A stretch of 64,000 bases of DNA from the NCBI RefSeq assembly GCF_014839805.1, contig NC_051130.1:4092001-4156000 (forward strand), read 5' to 3'. Positions within the stretch are counted from its first letter, which is position 1; every line of letters starts with the position of its first letter. Under the pieces are notes generated by a model, which was given only the letters and a program-made list of their open reading frames with translations, searched no databases and was not told the origin of the DNA. The position numbers and the translations under genes are program-made. This DNA is from Manduca sexta (Eukaryota; Arthropoda; Insecta; Lepidoptera; Sphingidae). Shown here piece by piece: positions 20,861-35,040 of the stretch.

Positions 20861-23800
20861 GGTTAAATAGCAAACGTACTTTCTGGCTTACTTACATTTA
20901 ATATAGAAGTCCTTTAACAAAATTAAACCGCAAGCCTTAATACTTTGATCGTCCATTAAACATGTCTTAGGAAAACGTTTTCAATTGAAAAGATCCTTTT
21001 AAAGGAATCCAACGCTAAGCACTCCGGGTGTTGACGGAGGAGAGTGCCTGTCTCCAGTTACTGGGAGAGTAACTTTATCAGTTCGCGGTTTTTCCATTTA
21101 GGATTACGATGGGTTACTCGAGTAGCGTCTTTATATGGGCTGAGTTATTAATAACTGGAGATGTCATTTTGTTTATGTGTAATAGATTTGATCGAATACG
21201 AAAACTTCAACATAAAAATGGGTAAGTGTTAGGAAAATTTAAAATTTTGATCTTCAAAACGAAAATTTGATTTAAATAAAACGATATAGTTTGGCATTTG
21301 GTAGTGTACATACCAGATTTCATTTTTTAAGACTGCAAAGTCTTCAAAACGTCGAGAAAATCATAATATAAATAATAGTTTTATTTCGACGTCTAACACT
21401 CGCGTAAACAAAAGAAATCATTCCGAAAATGTAGGTAATCCCAATAATTCAGCACAAGCACATACAAAAGTATGTATTTTTGTTGAATCTAGAAATGTAC
21501 CTTCCCTAAGTCGACCATGAACCCATCCTTAAACCTTTCTTATTTGGTTTTTACTAAAAAAATACTTTTCTTAAACAACCTAGGTTATAATTTATTTTTA
21601 ATTACTTTATTCTATGAAAAGACTTTCTAACTCGTAATTGGACTCAGTCATACTACAATGTACCTACAAATTGTCTAAAAATAAGTTATTAATATTAAAC
21701 ACGCAATTAATTCAAAACGATACTTTGATTACGATACTACTGTTGAGTAAAACACGCTCATATCTATTTAATATTTATATCTGACACAAAAAATATGTGT
21801 AGTAATCTACACAAATTTTTGTACATACAAAAATCCAACTGTAACTAATGAGATAGTTGGAACATAGTGGCAGTGGCGAAGGTCCATATTGCCCGATTCC
21901 TGCCGACTTCCCTTTCGTAATTTATGTTAAATCTGATTATCACTACAACGATTTCCAGGCCACATTTATGCATATTATTAGAACCTATAGTTGTCTTTCG
22001 GAAAATTTCATCCTTCGCCACTGTATTGCAGCATAGCAATATATAATATAGTAATATGAGCCCTGTACCTGTACTGTCCATCGATATATATGTACTACGT
22101 ACTAGATTTGTCGTTCCGAACATTCACTGTGTTTAAATGAACTGCAATCCATTCAAACTGACTTTAGTATGGTCAATATTGACAGCTTGTGGTTGTGTAC
22201 GGCGTGGAGCTCATGCTATAAGAACACGAGTCTAAGTGTAAACCTGGATTTGAATAAAAAATATTAGTCAAATAAGTAAAATTATTTGTTGTTCAAGTGA
22301 ATAAATAGGTTATAACAGTGACGTTTCGGTTGCCATTTTAGTTCAGATTTTGGACAAATAGTTTATATGGACGTTCATGTCTATAGAATATACGTCAATG
22401 TATACATACAAAAATCTAACTGTAACAAATAACGTAGTTAACTATACTATTTACTGTCCCACTACTGGGCACGCGCCTTCTCTACTTCTGAAAGTCATTG
22501 AGGCATACCTCGGTCTAATTAAGGCTTTTACAATAGAATGTAATACACCGTTAATTACCGATCGCTGATTGAATCGCCTGAACAATTGACGCAAACATTA
22601 TTCATGTCCGTGTCTAAAGCCGAGTGTCAACAAAAATCTAATAAAGCCGGTTGTACATTAATCAAAGAGACAGCGTAATATGTGTTGCATCGTAGATTAA
22701 TCTTTGGGTCATTTATTTAATAACATCCTCACTGCCTTGCCCGGACAACTTAAACCAGTATATATGAGAGTGTGAGATTACTTCTACCGGTTCTTCTCGT
22801 ATCTAATCAGTACATTTCGGAGCGTGAAAGTTCCACCAGTTCTTTTTATAAGAGCCCAATGAAAAGATTTTTGGAAATTCGTCTAGTTATTGAAGTAAAA
22901 CTAATTTTCGCATATTTCGTAGTTTTTTTTTTTATATAATATTAGGTTTACTTTATTTATTACAGTCTCCTGGAGAAATTGACAGCTAGGTTACAAAAAT
23001 ATTACAGTTATTTTTATTTAAATCAATTTAAAGCCAATTTTAAGTTTCCATAAATAACTTAGAACTTCTGAAAGACAGTAGACCAACGGCCAGTTTACTT
23101 ATTGATTGCAGTTTACTTATACCAATATAATGAGTAATTTGTTCGCATCTGGATCGTCATGGGCACTTACTGTGTAACAACACTTAATCAAAACAGATTT
23201 TGGAGGAGCATATTTTGTTCCGGTACGTGCATTGAGAATCAGGTATTGAGATATCTGTGTCATTTCCGCTCATCCTGTAATTAAGTATTCATGTATAACT
23301 ATTCGAAAACCCATTTTTGTTCGTATTGTGATTCTCGCCTTTATACCTATAACAATATAGTATATAGTCAACTCCACAACAAATCGACTAGGCGTCATAA
23401 CAAACCAGTAAAGCGATAGTAATCTGCGATGAGTCTGATAGTGTAAACAAGCCTTTAGCTCGTTAGCGGGATCAATCATCCGAGGCCTATCGATCGACAA
23501 AGATTGCACGATCACTTCAATGGTCACCACTCACCACTTATAATCGTATGACGTATGCTTTAACAATGTATGCGATATAAATAGGAATTAGGGTTGAATA
23601 TTGCATGTGATTTATGTAGTTTACAATTGTATGCACTATTGTTAAAGGCAATTGTATTGAGTTTTGAGTGAATGATTTAGTTGAATGTTGATTGTAATAG
23701 ATGATTAAATGGTTAATGAATATTGATGGGCTGTAAATAATTATAGCAATAGAATAGTATAGTCTTTTTTAATAAAGGATAGACAAAGTCAATAATTAGT
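20861..23800. other. Spacer with no supported gene
   Basis: Mostly AT-rich sequence. A decayed inverted SINE A 3' end may lie at about 22440-22520 (TGTCCCACTACTGGGCACGC). Open frames up to 92 codons have no recognisable domain. Confidence 0.4.
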
Positions 23801-24000
23801 AATACCAGCCCTGATTATATACTGTCCCACTGTTGGGCACGGGCCTCTTCTACTACTGACAGGGATTTGGCCTTAGCACCTCGCAGGCCTAGTGTGGATT
23901 GGTAGATTTCACACGCCCTACAAATACCTATAAAGAATTTCTCAGGTTTGTAGGTTTCCTTAAGACGTTTTCATTCACCGTTAAATCAAAAAAAGTCACA
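23801..24000 (-). mobile_element. SINE family A, truncated, inverted
   Basis: The segment starts ACCAGCCCTGATTATATACT and carries GTCCCACTGTTGGGCACGGG and TTTCATTCACCGTTAAATC, the 3' two thirds of family A in inverted orientation. The tRNA-like head is missing. Confidence 0.8.
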
Positions 24001-24964
24001 AAAAATATACGAAATCGTAAAGTTATTACCAATTAGTGCCGTTATCTTGTTTGAAATGTCCGTGTGACAAAATGTCATAGCATCTTTAGATATTAATACA
24101 CAAATAACATAATATGTACACAAAATATGCTAATATGCGCATAGCAACAAACACAATATTATGTAAAGTATATTATGAAGTATTTTATAATGGCATTTTG
24201 CTATTTCATGGTAGACTTAGTAATCATCGCATGGACGCAAAGCTTTGTTATTTGTTATCAGACAGGCAGTTTATTTAACTGATATGCCTGTATCCTGTAA
24301 GTATCCTTTTGTATGACAATATTGCCAATATATATTTATATAATACTAGAAATATTTGAGTCTACGTATCTTTCTTTTCAATGATAATAAATTTAAATAT
24401 TTTTTTAACATACATCCAAAATTGTATTGTCGCGAGAACTGTGAATATATGAGTTTTAGTAAACAATTAGTTTTCAATTTAATTTAAGATATAAAAAAAT
24501 TGAGTAAAGAATTGTTGTGGTTCTTAACATTCTTAATTAAACGCTTCTTCTAAAATCCTTTTCATGGTCGGAACTTTGCCCTTTCTCCGCTGACGGACTG
24601 TTAAGTTTTTTACAAAAAAATGTTTCTGCGAAGTCTTTGAGTATTGCATAGTTTCTCGAATACCTATTTTTAAAAGGAATTCTTCGAATTCTTGTTTTTA
24701 AATTTTATGGACTTTACAAAGGAGGATTGATCAAGAGGGTTGCAAAAATGCGGTATGCTTCCTGGAAAGTTACAGTGGAAGGAATTTCATGAGGTTCTCG
24801 TTTCAAGGACTATTGACGTAAGAAAATATGAGCCATAGAGTAAATAATTTATATTACTAACATAATCGCATTATTAATAGAAATTATTTTCCTCAACATA
24901 TCTTGTATTACGATATAATGATAATATATATTTTAGTAAATATTAAAACGATCACATCATATAA

Positions 24965-25285
24965 TCTAATATAAAAAATGTGGAAGTTTCTAAAATGTTT
25001 GTATGTATGGACATTTGGATGTTAAGATGTTCGTTAGAAGCAAGAGCACAAATAGCTGAATGGGTTTGTATGTAATTTAACACATATGTAGATCATGTCC
25101 TGAATTAACACATAGGCTCTTTTAATCTCGATAATTAGTTCCCAAGGGTAACTATGGAACTTACAATGAGATTCTTTATAAATTACGCAAGCTTCGTAAA
25201 GATGACGTCATGGACCGCTACAGTATTTCTAGAACTTTTGTAGCGAGAAAGGCTCTTCACGTGGGCAGAGCCACGAACAACATCT
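24965..25285 (+). mobile_element. Helitron-like or other dispersed repeat, decayed
   Basis: The start TCTAATATAAAAAATGTGGA and the late CACGTGGGCAGAGCCACGAA follow the layout of lepidopteran Helitron-like repeats. No terminal CTAG is seen. Confidence 0.4.
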
Positions 25286-26399
25286 CATTCCTTATAAAGT
25301 ACATACTCTAAATGTTCAACACATAAATTATACTGTTTTCTTTATTTTACCGTATTTAAAATAAATTGCGAAATTTATCTTCAGAGTCTACCGGGCCTAG
25401 TAAAATCCAAGAATAAATTCAAGCCGGAATATTTTTTAGCAGATGGTTATATCTTGCAAAGTCACGAATGTGCAGACAAAGATAAAATTTCTTCGGTACT
25501 TCGCAAATAAGCCCTGAAGATTGATGGCACCGGCGTCCTTCGCAGCATGGATAAAATTACCGCCTCCGTACGTGGGAGGGGAGCTTGGGGAGAATTAAAA
25601 ATGTATTTCGACAGTCCATGCGCGCCTTCCTCTGACCGTTAGTTTTTTATTTATCAAGAATGCGACTGTTGGAATTCTGGACACTGTACGTGACTTGGTA
25701 TGTGTTTGAGATTCATAATAACTGCACATTTTAGCGATTCATATTTTAGACTTGGAGTTTTTATTCTAATAGTTAAAGAGGTAAAGTTTTTAAGTTTGTG
25801 AACTTATATATTGATACAGGTGACAAAAAGAGAGAAAAGTGTAGGAAATAATAATATTTTTTTTAATACGTTTGTAAAAGATGCGATATATAATCTTGCA
25901 GATTGTATCGTTATTTAGTTTTCTCGAGTTCTTTAGAAAAAACATCACGTTTTTTGAAACAAATTAAATATTCGTTTCGCCATTCTACAGATAGTGGGAT
26001 CCATCCATCAGCTAGGACTTTCTGTTTGATTCTAGATCCGAGTAAAGCTAAAAGATAGAATGCTTTTTAAGGTCGAAAGCGTTTTTAATGATTGAAATTT
26101 ATGTAAAGTTCTGTGCTTTTAAGCTTGAATGAAATAATATTAGTTACTTACAGTTGTAATAATACACAGGGCAATTAGGGTGTTTGAGTATATTATTTAT
26201 TTGGCCAAACCAAAGTCAACTTGGTTCATAAATACATGAAGTAGATATTACCAAATTTGCTACAAGTCTCAAATATTTACTAGTACGCCTATTGACTAAT
26301 AAAATGATATGAATCCGCAATGCTTTTTCTGCGAAAGCTTTGCCAGATATACCATGTAATAGTTCTTAGAAAATACGCTACATTTCGGAATATATTATA
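25286..26399. other. Spacer with no supported gene
   Basis: AT-rich, with no recognisable repeat or coding exon. A short higher-GC stretch at 25520-25640 does not give a coding frame of note. Confidence 0.35.
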
Positions 26400-26660
26400 C
26401 TGGCTTTTGCTTGAGACCTCACTCGCGTGAAATAGTTTTTCCGGAAGTCGCGCTGTATATTATCTCGGAAAAAAGTAGCATACGGCCTTCCCAGGGCCTC
26501 AAACTATCTCCAAATCAAATTTCATCGAAATCCGTTGGGTAATTTTTTATTAATAAAAATATTTTAGATTATTGCGTTCAGACAGGCAGCCAGATGAGTT
26601 GGGCGTCTTTCTTTTATTATATATTAAGCATACATAGATAGGGACAGAGAAAGCGACTTT
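26400..26660 (-). mobile_element. Helitron-like repeat, family 3
   Basis: In inverted orientation it carries GGCTTTTGCTTGAGACCTCA, CTTCCCAGGGCCTCAAACTA and CAAATTTCATCGAAATCCGT. It abuts a fragment with the start of the repeat at 28378. Confidence 0.55.
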
Positions 26661-26689
26661 GTTTTATACTATGTAGTGATTTTTTACAA

Positions 26690-26990
26690 CTTTTTAATAT
26701 GAACAATTCCGTCATACGTGTTTGGGGCGTAACATTAACCGTTTACGTGGCGCAAATAACAGAATCTCTCATAAACAAATATGAAATATTTATTTCCCTT
26801 TTTTGTAACATTTCTCATTGACGCTCCGCCCCTATTGGTAGTAATGTAATTTTATATAATCCATACCCTTCTCAACAAATAGGTACATAGGCACTCAGCA
26901 CTAAAAAAATATACCAAATCGAATCACTAGTTTCTGAGATTAGCGCGCTCAAACAAACTCTTTAGCATTTTATAACAGTATAGATAGATA
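26690..26990 (-). mobile_element. Helitron-like repeat, family 2
   Basis: The inverted copy has GACGCTCCGCCCCTATTGGT and TTTCTGAGATTAGCGCGCTC, matching 16013-16290, and ends at TATAACAGTATAGAT. Confidence 0.6.
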
Positions 26991-27224
26991 TGTATTATAG
27001 TATATTAAGATGCTTTTCACTACGTATGTGCTGTTACACGGAGCTCCGTCCGCGTGAAAATTAATTTTCCATACTAACCTCTATCCTTTGTTAAAGGTTC
27101 TATTTCGATCTAAAGTTTCATTAATATTGGTTTACCGCGTGACCCAGAAAAGACTAAATTTAAAGCATAATTAAGAAGTAACAAAACAATTATTTAACAT
27201 TGTGCTTTCTTAAATTACTAAACA

Positions 27225-27435
27225 AAAATCTATACATATTATAAAATAAAGTCCTACTTTCTGCATGTCTGTATGTTATCGATTTTGTCAAAATCTACTA
27301 AACGGATTTTTATGAAATTTGGTATGGAGATAGTTAAAGACCCTGGGAAGGTTATAGGATTTCTATCCTGGAAAAATATATATATCGGGACTTTTATCTC
27401 GGAAACTCATTCAAGCCGAGCACAAGCTAGTGTTT
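27225..27435 (+). mobile_element. Helitron-like repeat, family 3
   Basis: The copy has ATAAAATAAAGTCCTACTTT, TGAAATTTGGTATGGAGATA and GACCCTGGGAAGGTTATAGG and ends near CACAAGCTAGTG, a CTAG terminus. Confidence 0.6.
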
Positions 27436-27767
27436 TTATAATCTGCAGTCATAACTCTGCCGAAAGAGCGAAAGCCAACTTGTTAATAAAGTATAGTGAC
27501 GTACATTGCCTAAGCCTTAATCCAGCAATAACATGGTTTATAGCCCACCGACAGTGATGCACGGTCATCTTGAGAGTATTTGGCGATCGTAAAAAATATA
27601 TTAAAATTCGCTCGTGTCAATAAACTGATATCGCTGTTTTTATTTAGACACGTCTGTGTGTGATAGTCATGTTTGTAACCATGGTGTGGCGATGTTATAT
27701 GTGTTTTGTTGGTGAAAATATGTTAGCAAAGTTACGACCTGTCACTGTCACAATTAAACATCTCTTA

Positions 27768-28050
27768 TCTATATATATAAAAATGAATCCCTATTTCCCT
27801 TGGTCACGCTATCACGCGTGAACGGCTGAACCGATTTCACTATTTTTTGTTGTGTTTGTTATTGTCAGGAGGATTTGTTGTTAAGGTTCTTATGAAAGAA
27901 AAAAATCAAAAAATTAGAAAATTTAAGAAAACTTAACGACAATATTATTTTTACATAACTATCAGTGGTTTAAAATAACTGTCAAAGATTGACAGAATGC
28001 GCGCTGCAAATTCATAGTTAAGATGGGACAACGTCAGTCGGGTCATCTAG
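27768..28050 (+). mobile_element. Non-autonomous Helitron, second copy
   Basis: It begins TCTATATATATAAAAATGAA and ends GGGTCATCTAG, between A and T, and matches the element at 15376-15660 along its length, with ACGGCTGAACCGATTTCACT and TTAAGAAAACTTAA in common. Its 3' hairpin is degenerate. Confidence 0.85.
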
Positions 28051-28377
28051 TGTAAAATAAATCGAAGATGCCCTGAACATTTTTTGGGCTTAAGGTTTTT
28101 CACATTTTTCAATAAAAGTTAGTTCACATAAAACGGAACGTGCCAACCTTCTTCACTAACTTTTGCTTTCCGGGCGCGTGTGGTTATTCCCGCGGGAGAC
28201 ATTTTTCTGGTATGAAACGCTAATCCGGGAAATATACTTTATATATTAAAACGCGTGGTAACCACGCCGACATACAACATTGATTACAAACCTTGTACTC
28301 GTAATTTATCTGTCTTCGTACGTTATTTAATCATAATGTGAACATTATTATTTACAAATACGCATAATCTTCACTAC

Positions 28378-28600
28378 ATAGTATAAAACAAAGTCGCTTT
28401 CTCTGTCCCTATGTCCCTTTGTATGCTTAAATCTTTAAAACTACGCAACGGATTTTGATGCTGTTTTTTTTTAATAGATAGAGTGATTCAAGATGAAGGT
28501 TTATATGTATAATAACATCCATTAAATAGTGGAGAAATATTGTTATTTTGTTATGTTATACCCGTGCGAAACCAGAGCGGGTAGCAAAAGTAGAATAAAA
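28378..28600 (+). mobile_element. Helitron-like repeat, family 4
   Basis: The opening ACATAGTATAAAACAAAGTC, then GTCCCTTTGTATGCTTAAAT and ACTACGCAACGGATTTTGAT, belong to a family that is very common in moth genomes from memory. The reverse complement of its start appears at about 26627-26680. Confidence 0.6.
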
Positions 28601-31600
28601 CCAAAGACAACTTGTGAACAAGACAAGACTGTATTTTCCGGGATTGGTATGCGCGCTAGTCATAAGCAAATTAATTGTCTTATTTAGCCATTAAAGTAGA
28701 TTCTGAAAAATCCTATTTATTTCTTCATTGTCAAGACCTTTATTTCGTTCATCTGAGACGAACACAACTTAATATAAACTCTTTCGCAATGGCTGAAAAC
28801 ATTAATTTAATAGGCAAATTTACTCCTTGTTTAACAACAGAAAATCATTATGCGAGTGCTTCAGTTATTTTGGAAGTAACTCGGCAACTTTACGACAGCA
28901 AATTGAATTTAAAACTCAAAGCCAATGTAAACGAATATTATGAGGTAAAACCAAAAAACTCCCCCGGTTTTAATGCAAATTGTTGTGGAATATGCGGACA
29001 CCTGGCAACATTACCATGACGCTCTCCAAAACGGGTTGACGAAATGAATTTAATTTTGGTCACACATTTTGTTTAGATTGTTGGAATTGTTACATTGTAC
29101 GTGGAATTCTCTCTGTGGTGAAACTGAGCGGGTATTTACATTTTGTATTAAACAACATAATTCTGGTTTTCCCGAGAGGTGCAGTGGATGCACGTAAATA
29201 GCGATGGAATTTAGTATAATGTTATTTTAAGCTATTGCCAAAAAGAATGTTATGGTGGTTAATTCAGAGAAGATTATTACCGCACGCCTTGTAGTGAGGT
29301 ATAATATTTATATTTCATTGTTTCATAATAATGTCCTTAGCGCAGCAATAAAGTGGGACTAAATTATTTTTACTATCAATTATTGGTTTATGGCAGTGGG
29401 TGCTGCATTATAATAAACCGCAACACAATACATATCTTACCTTATTTTGTATCTCTTTAGATAAAGTGTTAACCAACTAATAAATTAATAAGAATATCGT
29501 AAATCAGTCGGCAAAGTTAAACGCCGGTAAAGATAAATATGAAAAAAGTTTTATCGCAAAAAGTTGCTGTCGCGATGAATTACCGCCTCCAATTTTGTTT
29601 GCGAATATTTGTTATAAATACGCTTACATAACTCTGTTTTATGTCGTTAATTTTTATAATTTCTGTAAAAATCTTTAGGTAAAATTAGTTGAAAAATGAG
29701 GCGGCAATTAATATTTTAAATAGCTGTAATAATGGTGATTCCCGCGTAATGGGAACATCAACGATGACGTCGCGTCGAGATTAAACCTTTTTTATCTGTT
29801 ATGAAAATCACCCCTTTTATCATTTAAAATAGGCATGTCACTTATTCAACAACTTAGCCAATGGTGTGGTGTTACGCTACTGGCAAAAAGTGTGTTTTAT
29901 ATTTATAACTTTGCCAAAGCAAAAAGAGATGTTTGGGAATCTATGAATATTATTGGTATCCGTGTAAATTTTTATTTCTTCTCTTTACCAATAAAGTAAT
30001 TACAATAAAAAAACTAATCGCAATATTACTGTGAAATGGTAGATAAAACAAATGAGATTTGAGCATTGTACCGCCGCTGGTACATTACATTTGAGATGGA
30101 CGGACGGAATTAAATAAAGACATTATTTAAGGATCCCGCTGTCTGCAGCCGGTCGGCCATTTGGAAAAAGGAGGTGCTTTATCTTGGATAGCAGTTGATT
30201 TCAGTGGGACGTGTAAATGTATGACGTATATTTATGTAGGTTTTTATTTATTTTATCATTTTGGAAGGAAACTATTATATAGTTTTTAAAGGTTTTATGT
30301 TGGGATACAACGTTCGTGCTAAGCCGCGAGTTCAAAACAGTAAGTACATAAATATTTAAGTGATCTTAACGATTTAATTGAGGATTAAACAGTTTGGTTA
30401 TATTGAAGATTTTTAGGAGCAGGCGTAAGTATACATAAAATAAAAAGTGTAGAATGGAGTAAATTTTTATGTACAGTCCTGTTATATGAGTTTTTAAAAT
30501 AATAAAAAAAATGTGTTTTTCTTTAGCACTCGTAAGATACAACTAATGTGTCACGTAAAATTTAACATCATTTATTTAAAGTAATACATTACCCAACTTT
30601 AAAATTAACCGTAAAGTGACCTTAAACTGATTTTTAAAAAAGTTAATAAACATTAAAGATACAAATCACAAGACACATATTTGTTTTTGTCATGCACGAG
30701 CGGGCTTCCCGATGACCAGTTTAATTTGATCTCCCCCTTCTCCCGCCGCACGTTCTGCTGTGGGCACAAATAGGGGACTTAAGGGATAACCCCGGCTCAA
30801 CCGTATTCAGACTTGTTTTAGCTCGTCTAGTATGCATTGCGTCTACCCTGACGATCTAGTTCGCTTTGTTTAATTCAAATAAATAGTTTATGCAACGTGC
30901 TTTGTTGTAAAATGTTTGTTTATTTATTTATTTAAGGACCTCCAACGAAGGATACACGGCATGTAATAAAAACAATGTCGTAGCATTTTTACAATTAACT
31001 ATGTGACGTGCCTCTTCAATTATAGGAGACCACAGCATGCAAATTTATATATTGATACAGCGGCAAAAATAATATTTGTTCAAGGAAATATTCGAGGGAA
31101 GTTGGATAAGGGTTTGGAGTTGTAGGAACTTGATTTTTTTAGGATAATATTTATTTATTTATTTCGGTACACTAACAGCATAACATATTATCAAATAGAT
31201 TATATTTTGAAACTTTGTACAATTTCAATACATGCCTATATAGGCGTACACAGCTTTGACCATAAAGTGATAACAATAAATAATGTGTTAATATATTAAT
31301 TACAATTAAGGGTGTCACTGAGAATGATGCTTAAGATTGGGCGAACTAAGAATGTTTAGGCGGGAAGGCGGACTCTGCAGAGATAACGCTAAGCAGAGAC
31401 AAAGAAATACTCGTTAATCGATATTTTTTTATTATCGAACACTTAATAATAAAATAAATGGTATGACTGCCCATGGATAGTAGTAATACTAACAAGCAGT
31501 GGTTAATTGTTTCAATATTTGTCACATAATCAACCGCAATACATAAGGAAAAGATTACACAATCAATTTCATGACGTTATGATAAGTTCATGAGGATTCA

Positions 31601-32965
31601 TAAATGATAACTTCCACGCCGTTTCTGTTCAAGATTTCTTTATTCTTTCCGTCAGTACGTATTTTAGTTTCTTCAATTTTCTTTGTAAGAACGGAGTTAT
31701 TTTTTGTGCAGGTAAATAATATTATCAATATATAATCTAACCCTCTTATTCATAGACGTTTTTTATCTAAGGACGGAGTAAAGCTAGAAACAGAGAATAG
31801 AAACAAAGAATTAAACAGTCGTAAGTTAGGAAATGTTTTTGAATCGGTAAACGCCTTCGACCTTCGCATGACGGCTTCAGGTGAGCGAGCACTTAGCCCG
31901 CTCGAGCCTGAAGTGCAGGCAACTAGCTCAAGGGCGTCTCCAGCAGGAAACCTTAGCATGCCCAGTTAAAAATGTTTTAAGAGTTTTAGTTTCACGTGAA
32001 AATTGAAGCTTGGATATTTTTATTTTGAGTATATTTGATAGCCCAATGCTGGGCAAACAGATTTCGTTCTTTCATAAACTCGACAGTGTTAAGTTATTAA
32101 TAAGTGTGGGCCATAGCCTGCTATGGTTTAACGCCTCTTATTACTTGATTGCTTTGGTGGCGGTAATTGTACACGGTACGAGTACAATATATGTTTAAGA
32201 CTCCTCAGAGTTCATAATAATTATAAAAAAAGTTATATCGTTATAAATTGTAATTAACCTTCATAATCCTTAAACGTGGGATAAGGAACGGCTACATTTA
32301 GTTCAAATTAGTAGGATGTCGACTCGCTTCGTGCGTCAGAAATTTTGGTAGACGTCAAATTTCAACAGACGTTACGACAGGAAACGGTGATTAATTCTTC
32401 AAGCTCCCTGGAAGAGTATAATGTACCTATATCGTAGGTGACTCATATACATACCGACTATAAAAAAGTAAAACCATGTCAAGTTATTTTTTTATATACA
32501 TTGAATACGACGTATACAAAACGACCACCTAGACAATAATACAATCAAGTTTGAATTAAAAAAGACTGCATGGTTGCAGTGTCTGCAAATTAATTACTTT
32601 CGGAAACCAAACGAGGTCTTGTAAGTTGAATATCAACGTGTTTCGTCATTGAACCACCTAAACATAAGTAATATATTACGATTTTGGCGGTATGTACCTA
32701 TAAGGTAGAGGGTGATAAACATCTACAAATGTTTCAAATAGTTTCTTTTATTCATCGCCTTTTTAACTGATAAATAATTTAAGCTAGTACTAGGCCAGCA
32801 GAATAAGTCCTAAATCTTCAGTTAGTGAAATTAAATAATATATTTGAACTCGTAAAATGTTAAACATTAATAAGATTCCGTCAATATTAACTCTACTACC
32901 AGTTCGGAAAGCAATTTCCAGCAGAGAAGAAAGAACTAGACATTAGTGTTGCTCTTTTCAAAATC
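28601..32965. other. Spacer with no supported gene
   Basis: AT-rich sequence with no exon supported. At 31738-31790, TAA followed by CCCTCTTATTCATAGACGTT matches the left end of the MITE at 18197 with a different interior. A 114-codon frame at 28675-29019 has no recognisable domain, and TTTATTTATTTA tracts near 30920 and 31150 begin probable dispersed repeats. Confidence 0.4.
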
Positions 32966-33035
32966 AAGTAGGAGAGGAGGCCCGTACTCGGCAGTCGCCA
33001 CTATATAATATAGAGCTGGTATTATTATTACTTAT
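32966..33035 (+). mobile_element. SINE family A 3' fragment
   Basis: AGGAGAGGAGGCCCGTACTC and a GAGCTGGTATTATTATTA tail match the last 65 bases of family A. Confidence 0.6.
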
Positions 33036-34920
33036 TAAACAACTTAAAGGGACGATGTTATGTATTTAATATTTATAGAAGTTAATTAGCAAGTTTCAGT
33101 CAGCCAATGAAAACATGTACAAAATGCAACGAACGATGGAAACAGCCACCACCACAAAAAGAGGTATAACCACAGAGCGGGCGGAAAATGCACGGACCTC
33201 TCGCAAAACTGCATTAGACTGTGAAATAAATTTAAAATTGATGCCATGCGGTGCCAAGCTTTTAACTGGCTCTTATAAAAACTCATGCGATGCGGTCTAG
33301 TTGGATGGAAAATTAGTTTTTCAACTAAATATCTGAAGTTAAACTTGGCTAACGATCGTCTAAGATGACTTCATATTATGTGATAAAAAGAACTCTGAAT
33401 GTTTGTGAGAATTCCTTCAACGTAGTCGTGGTTTCAAACGAAAGTTTGATTCAGATATATTTTATTCAGTAATGTGATGAAATGCTATTTACCTTTTGTT
33501 GTTTATCATTCTTCTCGTGCGGATGTTGAATTTCTTTAGTTGTAGTAGTTGTATTTTGATTCTTACCTATCAGTTTTTACGTTTTTTATATATCGGCTAA
33601 TCCGTTCACGAACCTTAATTTCTTATTAAATGTATACTGGGTTTTAAATTTTGTAAGGAATACTCGAAAATATTAATCTGAGGCTATTCTTTTAATAAGT
33701 CTTAGTTGTCTGATTGTTTTGATTTGGCCTATATTCATCCTTTTAATAACTTCACCTTTCCTGTAGATTACAGGAAGAAGTTTGATCCAAAAGGGATAGT
33801 TAATTACGCATGAATATTCAATGGATCCACTAATATCATTTGCATGCGACCCATATAACAATATCACGTCAGACTTCGGTATTCTTGATTTGGAATAGAT
33901 AAAATACAATTATAAACTCATGTTTATAATAGACTTTAGAATACAAAGAACGCGATCTAAAATAATATTCTTAATATAATATGTTGCAGCCACTGTAATG
34001 ATAAATGAGAATAGCTTGCCAGTAATTCGATTTCGTGAATTCTATAAATTAAGAATAGGCTTTTTCCATTTAACCTTGGAAGTAAAGCGTGAGAGAGACA
34101 CGTCGATCTCGCGGCTTATAGAAAAGAGACATGTATTGCTCGCCCACTGTATTTTCTATTTTCAACTTACCTTCTACTAAAAGGCTAGTTTTAGCGGAAT
34201 GACCAAGAAAAGTAAAACGCTTTTTATGTGTAGTGGGCGCAGACACGGATTGTTTTTTTACGGTTTCTGATCTTCGCCGGAATGGATCGCTTAGGTCGCT
34301 TCCGGGAGCCGAACCGACGTCCCTCGACCCATATATTACTAGGAGATTTAATCACGTTTACCCTTAGAGTATAATGGATTTTTCCAGGCATTAAGAGTGC
34401 GAGAATCATTGCGAATTTTTTAACTGGCTTCAGATACTTTTTTTATAATGTCCACTTTTATTATCTAAGAATTATATATAGGTTGTAATAGTTAGAATTG
34501 CTTTTAAAATCCACGACAGTATTTTTGCCTAAGAATAGAAAGAGTTGCTGAATAATTATGTACTCATAAAAGTTGATCCAAACGTCTTCAGAAACTTTCG
34601 TATTTATTAGTGAGGTATGTCGGGATTGTGGCTTAATCATATTTCCTTGCTTATTATACAAGATTTAGGGCACGCTCATAAAAATTTATAGCTTAATAAA
34701 CGCGTTCACTTAATTGAAATTTAATTAAAATTTAGTGCTGAGTGTTATTCGTTGGTGTTTTAATAACTCAGCCCGAATATGAAACGAGAAATTGTGATTT
34801 TGGTGGGTTCGTTGTTCACTCCTAGGTTTTCTCATCATTTTGATTTTTGACTGTGTTTATGTGAGTGTCTTTATCATAGACATAATATGGAGAATGGATT
34901 ACGCAGTCATTTAAATAGAA
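33036..34920. other. Spacer with no supported gene
   Basis: AT-rich, with short overlapping frames of about 60-80 codons on both strands and no recognisable domain or repeat family. Confidence 0.35.
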
Positions 34921-35040
34921 AATAGTTTGAGCCCGACATGGCGATAGGCTTGCTCCCTATCACATCATGAGTCGGAATACGCACAGCAGAAGGGTGCACC
35001 AGTTTTAGTTATCCTTTGGGGATTAAATATGTGAGCGTGT
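34921..35040 (+). mobile_element. SINE family B 3' fragment
   Basis: GACATGGCGATAGGCTTGCT, CCTATCACATCATGAGTCGG and AGAAGGGTGCACC match the 3' half of family B; the tRNA-like head is missing. Confidence 0.6.

Noticed and set aside
27273..27557. 94-codon frame beginning MLSILSKSTKRI
   Set aside because: It runs across a Helitron-like repeat (family 3) and beyond; the peptide is a translation of repeat sequence.
28675..29019. 114-codon frame that could be a gene
   Set aside because: No recognisable domain, no repeat match, no splice signals and AT-rich composition; chance frames of this size occur.
31750..31959. 69-codon frame on the - strand
   Set aside because: It overlaps a MITE terminus and contains a local inverted repeat; no domain is seen.
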